Below are positions 32,846 through 42,691 of a stretch of 54,253 bases of DNA, in pieces. The notes under the pieces are model-generated. The model was given only the letters and a program-made list of their open reading frames with translations. It made no database searches and was not told the origin of the DNA. The first letter of the stretch is position 1. Each line of letters starts with the position of its first letter. The stretch is from SFLA01 sp964485815 (GTDB lineage: Bacteria; Bacillota; Clostridia; Oscillospirales; CAG-382): assembly GCA_964485815.1 (NCBI GenBank), contig CAZAJX010000009.1:1-54253 (forward strand), read 5' to 3'. The position numbers and the translations under genes were made by a program.

Positions 32846-33741
32846 ATTCTCCTCAAAACGTCCTTAAAGAAATCCGGCAACTGCGCACTAAAGGACATTA
32901 TTTCACCCGTAACGGGGTGTGTAAATGAAATGTATTCAGCAAACAGACACTGTCCTCTAAGACCCAGCGAATGTTTGGGGTTACCGTAAACGGGATCCCC
33001 AACAACAGGATGTCCCATATACGCCATATGCACCCTGATCTGGTGGGTGCGTCCTGTTTCAAGAGTAAGCTCAAGATGAGTGTACCCCGCCAGCCGTTCT
33101 ATAACGCGGTAATGTGTAACGGCAGGCTTGGAATTTACGCTCGTTACTGCGAACTTTTTGCGGTCGGTTGCGCTTCTGCCGATAGGCTTATCGATAGTGC
33201 CGCTATCCTCACGGATGTTTCCCACAACAACTGTTCTGTAACGCCGTGTAAAAGAATGTACCGCTATCTGCTCTGCCAGACCGGTATGCGCCGTATCCGT
33301 CTTTGCAACGATCAAAAGTCCTGCGGTATCTTTATCTATGCGGTGAACGATGCCCGGACGGATTTTTCCGTTTATTGAGGAAAGCCGACCTGCGCAATGA
33401 TGCAAAAGCGCGTTCACCAGCGTTCCGTCCGGATTGCCCGGAGCGGGATGCACTACCATTCCCTGAGGCTTGTTTACCACCAGAAGGTGATCGTCCTCAT
33501 AGACGATATCCACGGGGATATCTTGCGGCAGTGCTTCTATTGGCTCGGGAGGAGGAAGTGTGGTTTCCACCGTATCCCCTTCCCTGAGCTTATAGTTTTT
33601 CGTACTGTTTTTGCCGTTTACGGTTACGGAGCCGTTTGAAATAAGCGCTTGCGCCGCGGAACGGCTGACACCCTCGGACAGAGATACGAAAATATCAAGT
33701 CGAGTGTCGATATTTTCTTTTTCCGCCGTAAGAAGTGCCAT
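32842..33741 (-). CDS. rluD: RluA-family pseudouridine synthase (RluD-like)
   Basis: The 299-residue protein has an N-terminal S4 RNA-binding domain (about 8-75) and the RluA catalytic core with HRIDKDTAGLLI, where Asp is the nucleophile, and the LETGRTHQIRVHMAYMGHPVVGDPVYG motif. Lying next to lspA it is likely the RluD-type enzyme modifying helix 69 of 23S rRNA (the same helix as RlmH), though RluA-family specificity cannot be read from sequence alone. Confidence 0.9.
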   Translation of the reverse strand: MALLTAEKENIDTRLDIFVSLSEGVSRSAAQALISNGSVTVNGKNSTKNYKLREGDTVETTLPPPEPIEALPQDIPVDIVYEDDHLLVVNKPQGMVVHPAPGNPDGTLVNALLHHCAGRLSSINGKIRPGIVHRIDKDTAGLLIVAKTDTAHTGLAEQIAVHSFTRRYRTVVVGNIREDSGTIDKPIGRSATDRKKFAVTSVNSKPAVTHYRVIERLAGYTHLELTLETGRTHQIRVHMAYMGHPVVGDPVYGNPKHSLGLRGQCLFAEYISFTHPVTGEIMSFSAQLPDFFKDVLRRI

Positions 33742-33744
33742 AAA

Positions 33745-34284
33745 TTATTCTTCCTGTTCTTGTTTTTCTTCGATAATCTCGCCGTTTTCCATTGCCTCTT
33801 GTTCTGCCAATCTTTTTTCGACCTTACTTTCGAAAAACAGCATATACACACAAAGTATAACTGCACCGACAGTAATAAAGGCATCTGCCAGATTGAAATA
33901 GAACCAAGGCATCAAGGACGAATAAAGGAAATCAACTACCGCATACTCACATTCCACGCCTGCGCGGAAAAGACGGTCGATCATATTGCCGATACCGCCG
34001 CCCAGCAGCATTGATACTGAAACGGTGAGCAGGATATGTCTTTTGTTATACTTGATGATACAGTATATTCCTGCGGCGATAGCCACCAGAGAAAACACGA
34101 TAAACACCCAGCGGGCGTTGCTTAACATACCGAACGCCGCACCGTCGTTTTCCGTGCGGTAAAACACCAGAAGATCGCCCAGCACCTTGATGGAGCCCTG
34201 CTCAAATTCCATACGGGAAACCACCAAGGTTTTGGAAAGCTGGTCCAAAGCGACGGTTAATATGACTATAATTGCCGCTAACAT
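33745..34284 (-). CDS. lspA: Lipoprotein signal peptidase (signal peptidase II)
   Basis: LspA cleaves signal peptides from prolipoproteins after lipid attachment. The 179-residue protein has four TM segments, the two catalytic aspartates in VVDFLYSS and FNLADAFITVG, and the NDGAAFGMLS segment. An acidic/Glu-Gln tail (EEKQEQEE) extends past the usual end. Its first 7 bases overlap the ileS stop. The putative lipoprotein at 12462 would be one of its clients. Confidence 0.94.
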   Translation of the reverse strand: MLAAIIVILTVALDQLSKTLVVSRMEFEQGSIKVLGDLLVFYRTENDGAAFGMLSNARWVFIVFSLVAIAAGIYCIIKYNKRHILLTVSVSMLLGGGIGNMIDRLFRAGVECEYAVVDFLYSSLMPWFYFNLADAFITVGAVILCVYMLFFESKVEKRLAEQEAMENGEIIEEKQEQEE

Positions 34285-37079
34285 ACTACACTCTTACATC
34301 TGGGGCAAAGGTTGCCGCCCTCGGAATCGGTATAGGGAGTTTCGGTATATGCCCAGCATCTGTCGCACTTTACGCCGGCTGCGGGAACTACGCTTACAGC
34401 GATACCGGTTTCGGTTTCTTTAAATGCTTCCTCGGGAGCGTTTTCACAGCTTATCTCGGTATTGCTTACGATAAACAGCTCGTTAAGCGCTTTATCGAAT
34501 GACTTAAACAGCTTGATAACATCGCTGTTTTCATAACCGTAGATAACAACCTTCGCTTCAAGAGATTTACCGATAACCTTTGCGGCACGGGCAAGCTCAA
34601 GCGCCTTCATAACGTCATCACGAGCGGCGAATACTGCGTTGTAGCGTTCCTCGCCGTCATATTCAAGAGAAGCATCGTATACGGGAAGATCGTTAAGGAA
34701 TACGCTTTCGGTATTATCGCTCTCAAGATGTGCCATAAAGCCCCAGGTTTCTTCTGCAGTATAAGAAAGGACGGGAGCAAGGAGGCGGGTAAGAGCGTGA
34801 ACGATCGTATACATAGCTGTCTGTGCGGAGCGTCTTGCGGGATCGTCAAGCTTTTCGCAATACAATCTGTCCTTGGCGATATCAACGTAAAGCTTGGACA
34901 TATCGTTTGCGCAGAAGTTGTTTACTGCGTGATAAATATCGTGGAATTCGTAGGTTTCATAAGCCTTGGTGCATTCTGCAACCAGCTTGTTAAGACGAGC
35001 CAGCGCCCAACGGTCAAGCTCGCACATTTCGCTTACGGGAACAGAGTGCTTTGCGGGATCGAAATCAGTTTCGGGATCGCCAAGGTTTGCAAGAAGAATA
35101 CGGATGGTGTTTCTTATCTTGCGGTAGCTTTCGGAAAGCTGCTTGAAAATATTATCCGAAGCGCGAACGTCTACGGTGTAATCGCTGGATGCAACCCACA
35201 GACGGAGTATATCCGCGCCGTAAACCTTTATAATTTCCTCGGGTGCAACGGAGTTGCCCAGAGATTTGTGCATTGCTTTTCCTTCGCCGTCAACAACCCA
35301 GCCGTGGGTAAGAACAGCTTTGTAAGGTGCGCCCTCTCCCAACGCGCCTACAGCGGTAAGGAGGGAGGACTGAAACCATCCTCTGTACTGGTCTGCGCCC
35401 TCAAGATAAAGGTCTGCAGGCCACTTGCTGCCGGACTTTTTGAGGGATGCGTAATGGGTTGCGCCGCTATCGAACCAGCCGTCGAGAGTATCGGTTTCTT
35501 TATTGAAATGCTTGCCGCCGCAGAAGGGGCAAACGTATCCTTCGGGTATTAACGCATCTGCTTCGTCGGTAAACCAGGCATTGGAGCCTTTTTCCGCAAA
35601 AACAGCGCTGAGGTTGCCTATGGTAGCATCGTCGCAAACGGGCTTGCCGCAATCCTTACAATAGAAAACGGGAATGGGAAGTCCCCACTGACGCTGACGG
35701 GAAATACACCAATCGGCTCTTTCACGGATCATACTTGCCATTCTGTCCCCGCCCCAAGCAGGCATCCAGTTGACCTGAGAAGCTGCCTTGAGAGCATCCT
35801 CACGGAATGCTTCAACTGAGCAGAACCACTGAGGTGTAGCGCGGAAGATGATGGGATGCTTGCAACGCCAGCAGTGAGGATACTGGTGTACCATTTCCTG
35901 AGAAGCAAACAAAGCACCGCTTTCCTGCATATCCGCAAGGATCGCCTTATTGGATTCGGAATAGAACATTCCCGCATATTTTCCTGCTTCTTCGGTCTGG
36001 TAGCCTCTGTCATCCACGGGAACGCAGATACGGATGCCGTAACGCATACCTGTATAATAGTCGTCTACACCGAAGCCGGGTGCGGTATGAACGCATCCCG
36101 TACCGCTTTCCATAGTAACGTACTCGGCGGTAACAAGGAGAGAATCTCTTTCAAGGAAAGGATGATATGCGGTTGCATATTCGAAATCTCCGCCCTTGAA
36201 GGTTGTGATTATCTCGTAATCCTCGATATTGCCTGCAGCCATAACCTTACCGGCGAGGGCTTCGGCAACTATATAATTCTCGTTACCGGCTTTTACTACC
36301 GCATACTTTTCTCTGGGATGCAAAGCGATTGCCATATTTCCGGGAAGAGTCCAGGTAGTGGTGGTCCAGATAACGAAATAGGTGTTGTCTTTTTCACAGA
36401 TGCCGTCAAGAAGTCCCTTATCATCCTTAACACGGAACTTAACGAAGATGGAGGTACAAGCATCGTCCTTATACTCTATCTCTGCTTCCGCAAGGGCGGT
36501 TTCATCGTGAGGGCACCAATAAACGGGCTTTAATCCCTTGTAGATATAGCCCTTCTTGTACATTTCACCGAAAACCTTGATCTCCTCTGCTTCAAAGGCG
36601 GGGTCCATTGTGCGGTAGGGATTCTTCCAATCGCCCAAAACGCCCAATCTCTTAAAGGACGCCATCTGAAGCTGAACGAAATCCTCCGCAAAATCAAAGC
36701 AAGCGGAACGGAATTCGGCTGCGGACATCTTTTTTCTGTCCAATTTATTCTTTTTGATTATTGCGCTTTCGATAGGCATACCGTGGTTATCCCAACCGGG
36801 AACGTAATTTATGTGGTAGCCGCTCATGGATTTATATTTGTTTATGAAATCCTTGAGTATTTTATTAAGCGCAGTACCCATATGAATATTGCCGTTGGAG
36901 AAAGGAGGTCCGTCATGAAGAACGTATTCTTCCTTTCCTGCGTTACGGGCACACATTTTCTCGTATATATCTTCGTCCATCCACTTACGCTGTGTATCGG
37001 GCTCTCTCTGGGGGAGGTTGGCACGCATAGGGAAAGCGGTGGTAGGAAGATTAAGTGAATTCTTATAATCGTTTGCCAT
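34278..37079 (-). CDS. ileS: Isoleucine--tRNA ligase
   Basis: The 933-residue class I synthetase attaches isoleucine to tRNA-Ile and edits valine. The HIGH motif appears as HMGT in GNIHMGTALNKILKDF. The KMSKS loop is the variant MHKSLGNS. The CP1 editing domain has TTTTWTLPGNMAI and HTAPGFGVDDY. C-terminal zinc finger: CDRCWAY...CPRC. The 15-base gap to divIVA leaves no room for a T-box. Overlaps lspA. Confidence 0.96.
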   Translation of the reverse strand: MANDYKNSLNLPTTAFPMRANLPQREPDTQRKWMDEDIYEKMCARNAGKEEYVLHDGPPFSNGNIHMGTALNKILKDFINKYKSMSGYHINYVPGWDNHGMPIESAIIKKNKLDRKKMSAAEFRSACFDFAEDFVQLQMASFKRLGVLGDWKNPYRTMDPAFEAEEIKVFGEMYKKGYIYKGLKPVYWCPHDETALAEAEIEYKDDACTSIFVKFRVKDDKGLLDGICEKDNTYFVIWTTTTWTLPGNMAIALHPREKYAVVKAGNENYIVAEALAGKVMAAGNIEDYEIITTFKGGDFEYATAYHPFLERDSLLVTAEYVTMESGTGCVHTAPGFGVDDYYTGMRYGIRICVPVDDRGYQTEEAGKYAGMFYSESNKAILADMQESGALFASQEMVHQYPHCWRCKHPIIFRATPQWFCSVEAFREDALKAASQVNWMPAWGGDRMASMIRERADWCISRQRQWGLPIPVFYCKDCGKPVCDDATIGNLSAVFAEKGSNAWFTDEADALIPEGYVCPFCGGKHFNKETDTLDGWFDSGATHYASLKKSGSKWPADLYLEGADQYRGWFQSSLLTAVGALGEGAPYKAVLTHGWVVDGEGKAMHKSLGNSVAPEEIIKVYGADILRLWVASSDYTVDVRASDNIFKQLSESYRKIRNTIRILLANLGDPETDFDPAKHSVPVSEMCELDRWALARLNKLVAECTKAYETYEFHDIYHAVNNFCANDMSKLYVDIAKDRLYCEKLDDPARRSAQTAMYTIVHALTRLLAPVLSYTAEETWGFMAHLESDNTESVFLNDLPVYDASLEYDGEERYNAVFAARDDVMKALELARAAKVIGKSLEAKVVIYGYENSDVIKLFKSFDKALNELFIVSNTEISCENAPEEAFKETETGIAVSVVPAAGVKCDRCWAYTETPYTDSEGGNLCPRCKSVVC

Positions 37080-37094
37080 ATTTATGGGTACTCC

Positions 37095-37967
37095 TTAGTC
37101 TTCATCGTCTTCGTTAAATAATTTATACATTTCCTCATCGGAGCAAATGTTTTCGCCCTCGGCGGAACCCAAAAGATCGGGAATAACTACCGTTGCGGCA
37201 GGGTCCTGCCGGGAGTTCTTTTCTTCGGGGATATTTTCCTCGAGTATCTTGCGCAGGTTTTCATCCGGCTCCTCGATAGGCATTTCGTCTGCGGGAAGGA
37301 TAATTGTATCCGAGGGAGAAGGCTCGGTGAAATGAGGCATAGAAAATTCGCTTTCGTCCAATTCCTGCTCGGCGCTTTGTTCTTCCTCTGCTTTTCGGAT
37401 TATCTCTTCCTGATCTCTGCGGACACGCTCGGAACGGATCTCCTCTTCGATAGTAGCCTTTACCTCGCCGAATATTTTACCGACAAGCTCGCTGTCCGAA
37501 GGAAGCACAAGCTCTTCAAGCTCGTTTACCGAAATGTTGCGCACCTCTTCGATCTGTGTGCGGTATGCCTCAAAAAGCTTCTTTTTGAAATCAAGCACGG
37601 TGGCGCGTACTGTCCACAGCTCTTCTTTTTCTTTTGCGATCTGAGTTTTAAAATCTTCTATAACAGCATCGCAACGCTTTTTTATGGATTCGGTAATGAT
37701 GTCTGCACGCTCGTTTGCATCGCGGATAATTTTCTCACCCATTTTCTGTGCGGAAACGAGAGTGTTGCGTATGGATTCTTCTTCGTCCCGTATTTCGTCC
37801 AGATTGGTAACTACGATACGAAGCTTTCTGTCCAACTCTATATTCTCGCGGTACAGCTCGGTATATTTTTCTATGAGAAAATTGATATAATCATCCACCT
37901 CGGCAACATTATAGCCCTTAAGACTTTTACCGAAGTTTTTGTTTTTTAATTCGTGTGGAGCCAGCAT
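37095..37967 (-). CDS. divIVA: DivIVA-domain protein
   Basis: DivIVA binds curved membrane at poles and septa and recruits division or wall-synthesis partners. The 290-residue protein starts with the membrane-binding head (LAPHELKNKNFGKSLKGYNVAEVDDYINFL), continues as a long coiled coil (about 45-200), and ends in an extended acidic Pro/Glu/Asp-rich tail (EPSPSD...EEPDENLRKIL...LFNEDDED), longer than in Bacillus DivIVA. Confidence 0.93.
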   Translation of the reverse strand: MLAPHELKNKNFGKSLKGYNVAEVDDYINFLIEKYTELYRENIELDRKLRIVVTNLDEIRDEEESIRNTLVSAQKMGEKIIRDANERADIITESIKKRCDAVIEDFKTQIAKEKEELWTVRATVLDFKKKLFEAYRTQIEEVRNISVNELEELVLPSDSELVGKIFGEVKATIEEEIRSERVRRDQEEIIRKAEEEQSAEQELDESEFSMPHFTEPSPSDTIILPADEMPIEEPDENLRKILEENIPEEKNSRQDPAATVVIPDLLGSAEGENICSDEEMYKLFNEDDED

Positions 37968-37987
37968 CCGACACTACCCCCTTTTGA

Positions 37988-38272
37988 TTAAAGAAATGCA
38001 CTTGCTGTGGGCATAAAAATATTGATTACCAGAATTATGAGTATTGTTACCATATACGAGAAATCCATAGGCGAGGATTCAAAAAATTCGAATTTTGATA
38101 AAATTGCCCGTACGGGAGCGACAATAGGCTCGCTGAGCATTACGGAAAAGCCGTATATCAAACCTCCGTCAAACCCTATGAGAGGTAACAGCAACCTCAA
38201 AACTACGGCAAGAGAAAGCAGGCAGAGGAAAACCTCCACCATGCTTGCCAAAGTATACAATAGTATGTTCAA
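37988..38272 (-). CDS. YggT-family membrane protein
   Basis: The start is a TTG at 38272 supported by ACGGAG 9 bases upstream; 94 residues. Two TM segments (about 3-25 and 72-92) flank a short loop with the family pattern of Pro residues (LSEPIVAPVRAILSK). YggT proteins are thought to act in osmotic tolerance or division and are commonly found between sepF and divIVA, as here. Confidence 0.87.
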   Translation of the reverse strand: MNILLYTLASMVEVFLCLLSLAVVLRLLLPLIGFDGGLIYGFSVMLSEPIVAPVRAILSKFEFFESSPMDFSYMVTILIILVINIFMPTASAFL

Positions 38273-38293
38273 AATAAATGCTCCGTTATATGT

Positions 38294-38740
38294 TTAGAAA
38301 AGTTCTCTGGGAGCGTTATTTACAGTCTTTTCTTCTGCAGAAGTATCCTTCTGGTCATCAGAAAGCTCAACGTTCTTGGGAGTGATAACATAAGTGGAGT
38401 TTGCTACGCGGTTAAGATTGCCGCCGATAGCGAAAGCAACGCCGGAAAGGAAATCGATTATTCTTCTGATAGTTTCTTTGTTGGTGCTCTCAAGATTGAG
38501 AACTACGGTGCGGCGATGCAAGAGATGCTGTGCGATACCGGTAACGTCTTCGTATCTCTCGGGCTTGATTATCTTCATTTCAAGCGAAGCGTTGGAAGAT
38601 GCGCTGCCTGCAGGTCTGGAAACGGTTCTGGTTTCCTTAGCGGGAGCCTCGTCCTCGTACTCCTCTTCGGTGTACTCGTTTTCGTCTACGTATTCGTCAT
38701 CCGGTTTAAAAAGATTGGAAATGCTCTTCATGAATCCCAT
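38294..38740 (-). CDS. sepF: Cell division protein SepF
   Basis: SepF tethers FtsZ to the membrane and shapes the septum. The 148-residue protein has a short N-terminal amphipathic helix (MGFMKSISNLF) for membrane binding, an acidic linker, and the conserved C-terminal core (KIIKPERYEDVTGIAQHLLHRRTVVLNLE ... IDFLSGVAFAIGGNL). Perfect GGAGG ribosome site. It sits between the PLP-binding protein and yggT. Confidence 0.95.
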   Translation of the reverse strand: MGFMKSISNLFKPDDEYVDENEYTEEEYEDEAPAKETRTVSRPAGSASSNASLEMKIIKPERYEDVTGIAQHLLHRRTVVLNLESTNKETIRRIIDFLSGVAFAIGGNLNRVANSTYVITPKNVELSDDQKDTSAEEKTVNNAPRELF

Positions 38741-38757
38741 GGTTGTTCCTCCGTTTT

Positions 38758-39426
38758 TTATACTAAATAATTTCTTTTTCCAAAAATTTTGCTTCCCACA
38801 CGGACCATATTTGACCCGAGCGAAACAGCTTGTTCGTAATCTGAAGACATACCTACAGATATTATATCTATAATATCACCAATTTTCGATTTTTTCAAGA
38901 TGTCAGCGTATATTTTATGTAAAATATTGTAGTATTCTTCAATCTTTCCCACAGGAGGCACTGCCATTACGCCTCTTATGCGGATGTGGGGATAGTTTTC
39001 GAGAGAAAGATAAAACGCCAAGGCATCCTCGGGATACACGCCCGATTTACCTTCCTCTTTCCCAAGATTTATCTCGATAAGACAATCTGTGATCTTGTTT
39101 ATCTCGGCACTTCGTTTTTCTATCTCCACCGCAAGGGACGGTCTGTCCAAAGACTGGATCATATCCACTTTGTCAATTATACTTTTGACCTTACGGGTCT
39201 GTAAGCCGCCGATAAGATGAAATCTTACTCCGTCCTTCTTTAAAAGCGGATATTTTTCGCAAAGCTCCTCGGGACGGTTTTCTCCGATATCGGTAATGCC
39301 TGCATCTATGGCAAGGTTTATTATTTCTGCAGGCACCGTCTTTGTCGCCGCCACAAGGGTTACTTCCGAGGGAAGCGAGCTTTTTATACTTTTTATGCTC
39401 TCAAGCATAGCGGGAATATCTGTCAT
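38758..39426 (-). CDS. PLP homeostasis protein (YggS/PLPBP family)
   Basis: The 222-residue PLP-binding protein of the YggS/PLPBP family: AATKTVPAEIINLAIDAG with the PLP lysine near residue 29, IGENRPEEL, the FHLIGGLQTRK segment, and the ISVGMSSDYEQAV phosphate-binding loop near the C-terminus. These proteins manage pyridoxal phosphate and amino/keto acid balance without a known catalytic reaction. Start overlaps the HlyD-like stop by 4 bases. Confidence 0.93.
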   Translation of the reverse strand: MTDIPAMLESIKSIKSSLPSEVTLVAATKTVPAEIINLAIDAGITDIGENRPEELCEKYPLLKKDGVRFHLIGGLQTRKVKSIIDKVDMIQSLDRPSLAVEIEKRSAEINKITDCLIEINLGKEEGKSGVYPEDALAFYLSLENYPHIRIRGVMAVPPVGKIEEYYNILHKIYADILKKSKIGDIIDIISVGMSSDYEQAVSLGSNMVRVGSKIFGKRNYLV

Positions 39427-40667
39427 GATAACACCTTCCCCACATAAATATCCGTGCCCGACACTATGACCAGATCGTACAGCGAAAGCCTATCAGCCGA
39501 AACGTAAGATTTATTATTCTCATCCGGCAAAGCGCATATATATGTGCCGTTATCATCGTGAAGCACGGTGATCTTTTTGAACACCACCGTATTTCCGTCC
39601 AGAACGTAAACACCGCGCACGCCGTCAAGCACACGGACAGCCGATGAAGATACTCTGAGCCCCGAAAAACTTTCTTTTATGACGTTTACCGTCTGTTTTC
39701 TTGTGAAATTAAGATCAGATGGTATAGTTTTGGTAGAAAAAATGAGTACTATCTCATCAGTATCGGTTTGAGTGATAACCTTTGAAAGCAGCATTTTACA
39801 TTCCGTATCCGAAGAAAACGGGAATGACACGGTATATGTATTTCCCACGGTATAAAGCCCGAAGGCTTCTCTCGTGGTTTTGCAGGCGATGTACCAATAT
39901 GCGGACGTAGCGATCTTTCCCGCCGAGCCTTGGATAAGATTCGTATCCGCCGAAGAGGAAACTATCGTATCGAAATTATCAAGAGTAAGAGTGGATACCG
40001 CATTGGAGGTGAAAATGTTTTCATATCCGTCAACGGTAGAATAATAATATCCGTCCACAGAAGCGTACGTCGTGAGCTTATCACCCGTAAATCCCGATTC
40101 CAAACGGGAAATCTCTGCGTTGCAGGCACTTATCTGCATTGAATAATCGTTTACAGTCTGTGTAAGCGCGTTTCTGCGGTTTTCCTGAATAAGCAATTCG
40201 TTTCCCGTACGTATGGCGGAATCATAGTTTCCCGAAGAAATACCGGTAACCAGTTCAAGAACGTAATTGCTTATCTGAGAATCGATTATCTTGTGGTCGG
40301 AAACGGAATATCCGTTGCCTACACCGCTTTTTTCAAGAACCTCTATACGCTTTTTAAGCTGTTTTATTCTCTCCTGAGCGTTTGCATCCGCCGCTTCGCT
40401 GTAGGTAGCGCAGACTTCACTGCCCTTTATTACCTTTTCCCCATCCTCAACGGAATAGGAATTGGTGCCTACCGTACCCGAAACCAGCACGGTTTCATCA
40501 CGGAACAGATAAGCTGTAAGCTCTACCTTGAGATCGGCTTGCTGAAACATAGCGTTTTCCGTTTCAACAGTATCGCCCACAGACAGCACGAGCTGAAGCA
40601 AAATATATAAAATTATAGCAATAGATATAAGCGCGGTGCCTATCTGTTTTAAAGCGTTTTTAACCAT
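39423..40667 (-). CDS. HlyD-like membrane-fusion-type protein
   Basis: The 414-residue protein has an N-terminal TM helix (about 8-30), a biotinyl-lipoyl-like/HlyD beta region split by a coiled-coil hairpin (about 90-205), and beta-rich C-terminal domains. It resembles membrane fusion proteins, but no matching ABC or RND transporter is nearby. Clostridia often carry such a gene between the PLP-binding protein/sepF block and other genes; role unknown. It starts within the end of miaA (19-base overlap). Confidence 0.72.
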   Translation of the reverse strand: MVKNALKQIGTALISIAIILYILLQLVLSVGDTVETENAMFQQADLKVELTAYLFRDETVLVSGTVGTNSYSVEDGEKVIKGSEVCATYSEAADANAQERIKQLKKRIEVLEKSGVGNGYSVSDHKIIDSQISNYVLELVTGISSGNYDSAIRTGNELLIQENRRNALTQTVNDYSMQISACNAEISRLESGFTGDKLTTYASVDGYYYSTVDGYENIFTSNAVSTLTLDNFDTIVSSSADTNLIQGSAGKIATSAYWYIACKTTREAFGLYTVGNTYTVSFPFSSDTECKMLLSKVITQTDTDEIVLIFSTKTIPSDLNFTRKQTVNVIKESFSGLRVSSSAVRVLDGVRGVYVLDGNTVVFKKITVLHDDNGTYICALPDENNKSYVSADRLSLYDLVIVSGTDIYVGKVLS

Positions 40668-41590
40668 TGTTCACATATCCTTTTTGCGGTATCTCCGCAT
40701 TCGTTTCCGGCGCAAAGGGAAACAAGCTCCGTCATATGGCCGAAATAGGTGGTTTGCCGTTTTGCGTAATTACGTGTGTGCTGTTTAAGCTTTTCCACAC
40801 ACTCCTCAAGGGAAGAAACCCCGTCTATATACGGAAAAAACTCTTTGTAGCCTATCGCCTGAGATGCGGTGGGAGTAGAACGAAGTCCCGCTTTGTCAAG
40901 CCTTACAACTTCATCCAAAAGTCCCGATTCCATCATTATATCCACACGGCGATTAATGCGGGAATACATAGTTTCCCTATCCTGCGGAGTGAGATAAAGC
41001 ATAAGAGATTCAAAGGGCTTGTCCGAAACAAGTGCTTTTTCCAGATCGGACTTGGTGTTTCCGCCGGTTTCGGCAATTTCTATGGCGCGTATAACACGTT
41101 TTACATTGTTCGGATGGATCTTTTCCGCAGATACGGGGTCTATTTCCGCAAGGCGTGCGTGAAGCGCAAGTGCTCCGTTTTCTGCGGCGAAGCGCTCGTA
41201 TTCACGGCGTTTTTCTTCGTCTGCGGTTTCGGTTTCGTACAGTCTGCCGGAAGTGAGGGTTTCTATATACATTCCCGTGCCGCCGACAATAATGGGAGTT
41301 TTCCCCCGTGAGCAAATATTCTCCACAGCATCAGTTGCAAGGGAGCAAAAGGTTGCTACGGAAAACTTTTCGGTAATATCGAGAATATCTATAAGGTGAT
41401 GGGGTATTCCTTCCCTCTCCGCAAGGTCGGGCTTGGCGGTGCCGATATCCATTCCGCGGTAGACCTGCATACTGTCACCGCTGATGATCTCGCCGTTCAA
41501 ATCCTTTGCAAGACGGATGCCCAGCCCCGTTTTACCCGATGCGGTAGGTCCGAGAATGACGATAACTTTGTTCTTTTTCATATCCGTCAT
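40649..41590 (-). CDS. miaA: tRNA dimethylallyltransferase MiaA
   Basis: MiaA adds a dimethylallyl group to A37 of tRNAs reading U-initial codons. The 313-residue protein has the P-loop ILGPTASGKTGLG, the ISGDSMQVYRGMDIGTAKP segment, VGGTGMYI, and the C-terminal SQAIGYKEF and RNYAKRQTTYF motifs. The start ATG overlaps queA's stop (ATGA). Confidence 0.96.
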   Translation of the reverse strand: MTDMKKNKVIVILGPTASGKTGLGIRLAKDLNGEIISGDSMQVYRGMDIGTAKPDLAEREGIPHHLIDILDITEKFSVATFCSLATDAVENICSRGKTPIIVGGTGMYIETLTSGRLYETETADEEKRREYERFAAENGALALHARLAEIDPVSAEKIHPNNVKRVIRAIEIAETGGNTKSDLEKALVSDKPFESLMLYLTPQDRETMYSRINRRVDIMMESGLLDEVVRLDKAGLRSTPTASQAIGYKEFFPYIDGVSSLEECVEKLKQHTRNYAKRQTTYFGHMTELVSLCAGNECGDTAKRICEQWLKTL

Positions 41591-42630
41591 TTTATAAGCA
41601 TAGCGTCGCCAAAGGAGAAGAAACGGTATTTGTCTTCAACGGCGGTCTTGTATGCGTTCATAGCGTTTTCATAGCCTGCGAAAGCACAAATAAGCATAAG
41701 CAAAGTACTCTCGGGCAGGTGGAAGTTGGTTATCTGGCAATCTACCGCCTTGAATTTATATCCGGGGTATATAAATATACCCGTTTCTCCCTCAAAGGGA
41801 TGAACGATACCGTTTTCATCGGTTACCGATTCAAGGGTACGGGTGCTGGTCGTACCCACGGAAATTATCCGTCCCCCTGCTTTGCGGCAGTTATTTATAC
41901 GCTCGGCTGTTTCGGGGGTAACCTTTATATACTCGGTGTGCATTTTATGGTCGGTAATAACGTCTTCCTTTACGGGACGGAAGGTGCCAAGCCCTACGTG
42001 AAGAAGCACTTTTTCAATATTCACGCCCATATTACCGATCTTCTCAAGCAGTTCGGGAGTGAAATGCAGTCCCGCGGTAGGCGCGGCGGCAGACCCCTCG
42101 TGAGAAGCGTATACCGTCTGGTATCTGGTTTTATCCTCAAGCCTTTTCGTTATATATGGAGGCAGAGGCATTGTGCCGATCTTATCGAGAATTTCGGGGA
42201 AAACTCCATCGTATGAAAAGCGTATTTCGCGGGTACCGCCCTCACAAACCGCTATAACCTCTCCCGTAAGCTCGCCGTTGCCGTAGATGACCGTATCCCC
42301 TACTCCCGTCTTCTTGCCGGGGCGGGTAAGACATTCCCATACCTCGCCGTCCATTTCGTTAACACGGTGAAGCAGTACGGTTTCTATTTCCCCTGCTCGC
42401 TTTGGGTTTACACCGAAAATGCGGGCGGGAATAACCTTGGTATCGTTTATAACCAAGGTATCGCCGGGGCGCAGAAATTCGGTTATATCGCAAAAATGCT
42501 TGTGTTCAATAGTGCCGCTTGCTTTATCAAGCACAAGCATTCGGGACATATCACGTTTGTCAGCCGGAGTCTGGGCAATAAGCTCCTCGGGAAGATGGTA
42601 AAAATATGTATTTAATCTGGTAAGATCCAT
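41587..42630 (-). CDS. queA: S-adenosylmethionine:tRNA ribosyltransferase-isomerase QueA
   Basis: QueA makes epoxyqueuosine on tRNA from preQ1 and the ribosyl part of SAM. The ATG at 42630 is chosen, with AAGGA upstream; an in-frame TTG at 42636 is a less likely alternative. 347 residues with LPEELIAQTPADKRDMSRML, FHLPESTLLMLICAFAG and a C-terminal YRFFSFGDAMLI. First gene of the long minus-strand run ending near 26.5 kb. Confidence 0.95.
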   Translation of the reverse strand: MDLTRLNTYFYHLPEELIAQTPADKRDMSRMLVLDKASGTIEHKHFCDITEFLRPGDTLVINDTKVIPARIFGVNPKRAGEIETVLLHRVNEMDGEVWECLTRPGKKTGVGDTVIYGNGELTGEVIAVCEGGTREIRFSYDGVFPEILDKIGTMPLPPYITKRLEDKTRYQTVYASHEGSAAAPTAGLHFTPELLEKIGNMGVNIEKVLLHVGLGTFRPVKEDVITDHKMHTEYIKVTPETAERINNCRKAGGRIISVGTTSTRTLESVTDENGIVHPFEGETGIFIYPGYKFKAVDCQITNFHLPESTLLMLICAFAGYENAMNAYKTAVEDKYRFFSFGDAMLIK

Positions 42631-42691
42631 TATCAAATTATCCTTAAGCTACATAAAATGTGTACAGTAACCCACTTTGAGTTTACTCTTT

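Noticed and set aside
37080..37094. T-box before ileS
   Set aside because: Only 15 bases separate divIVA and ileS.
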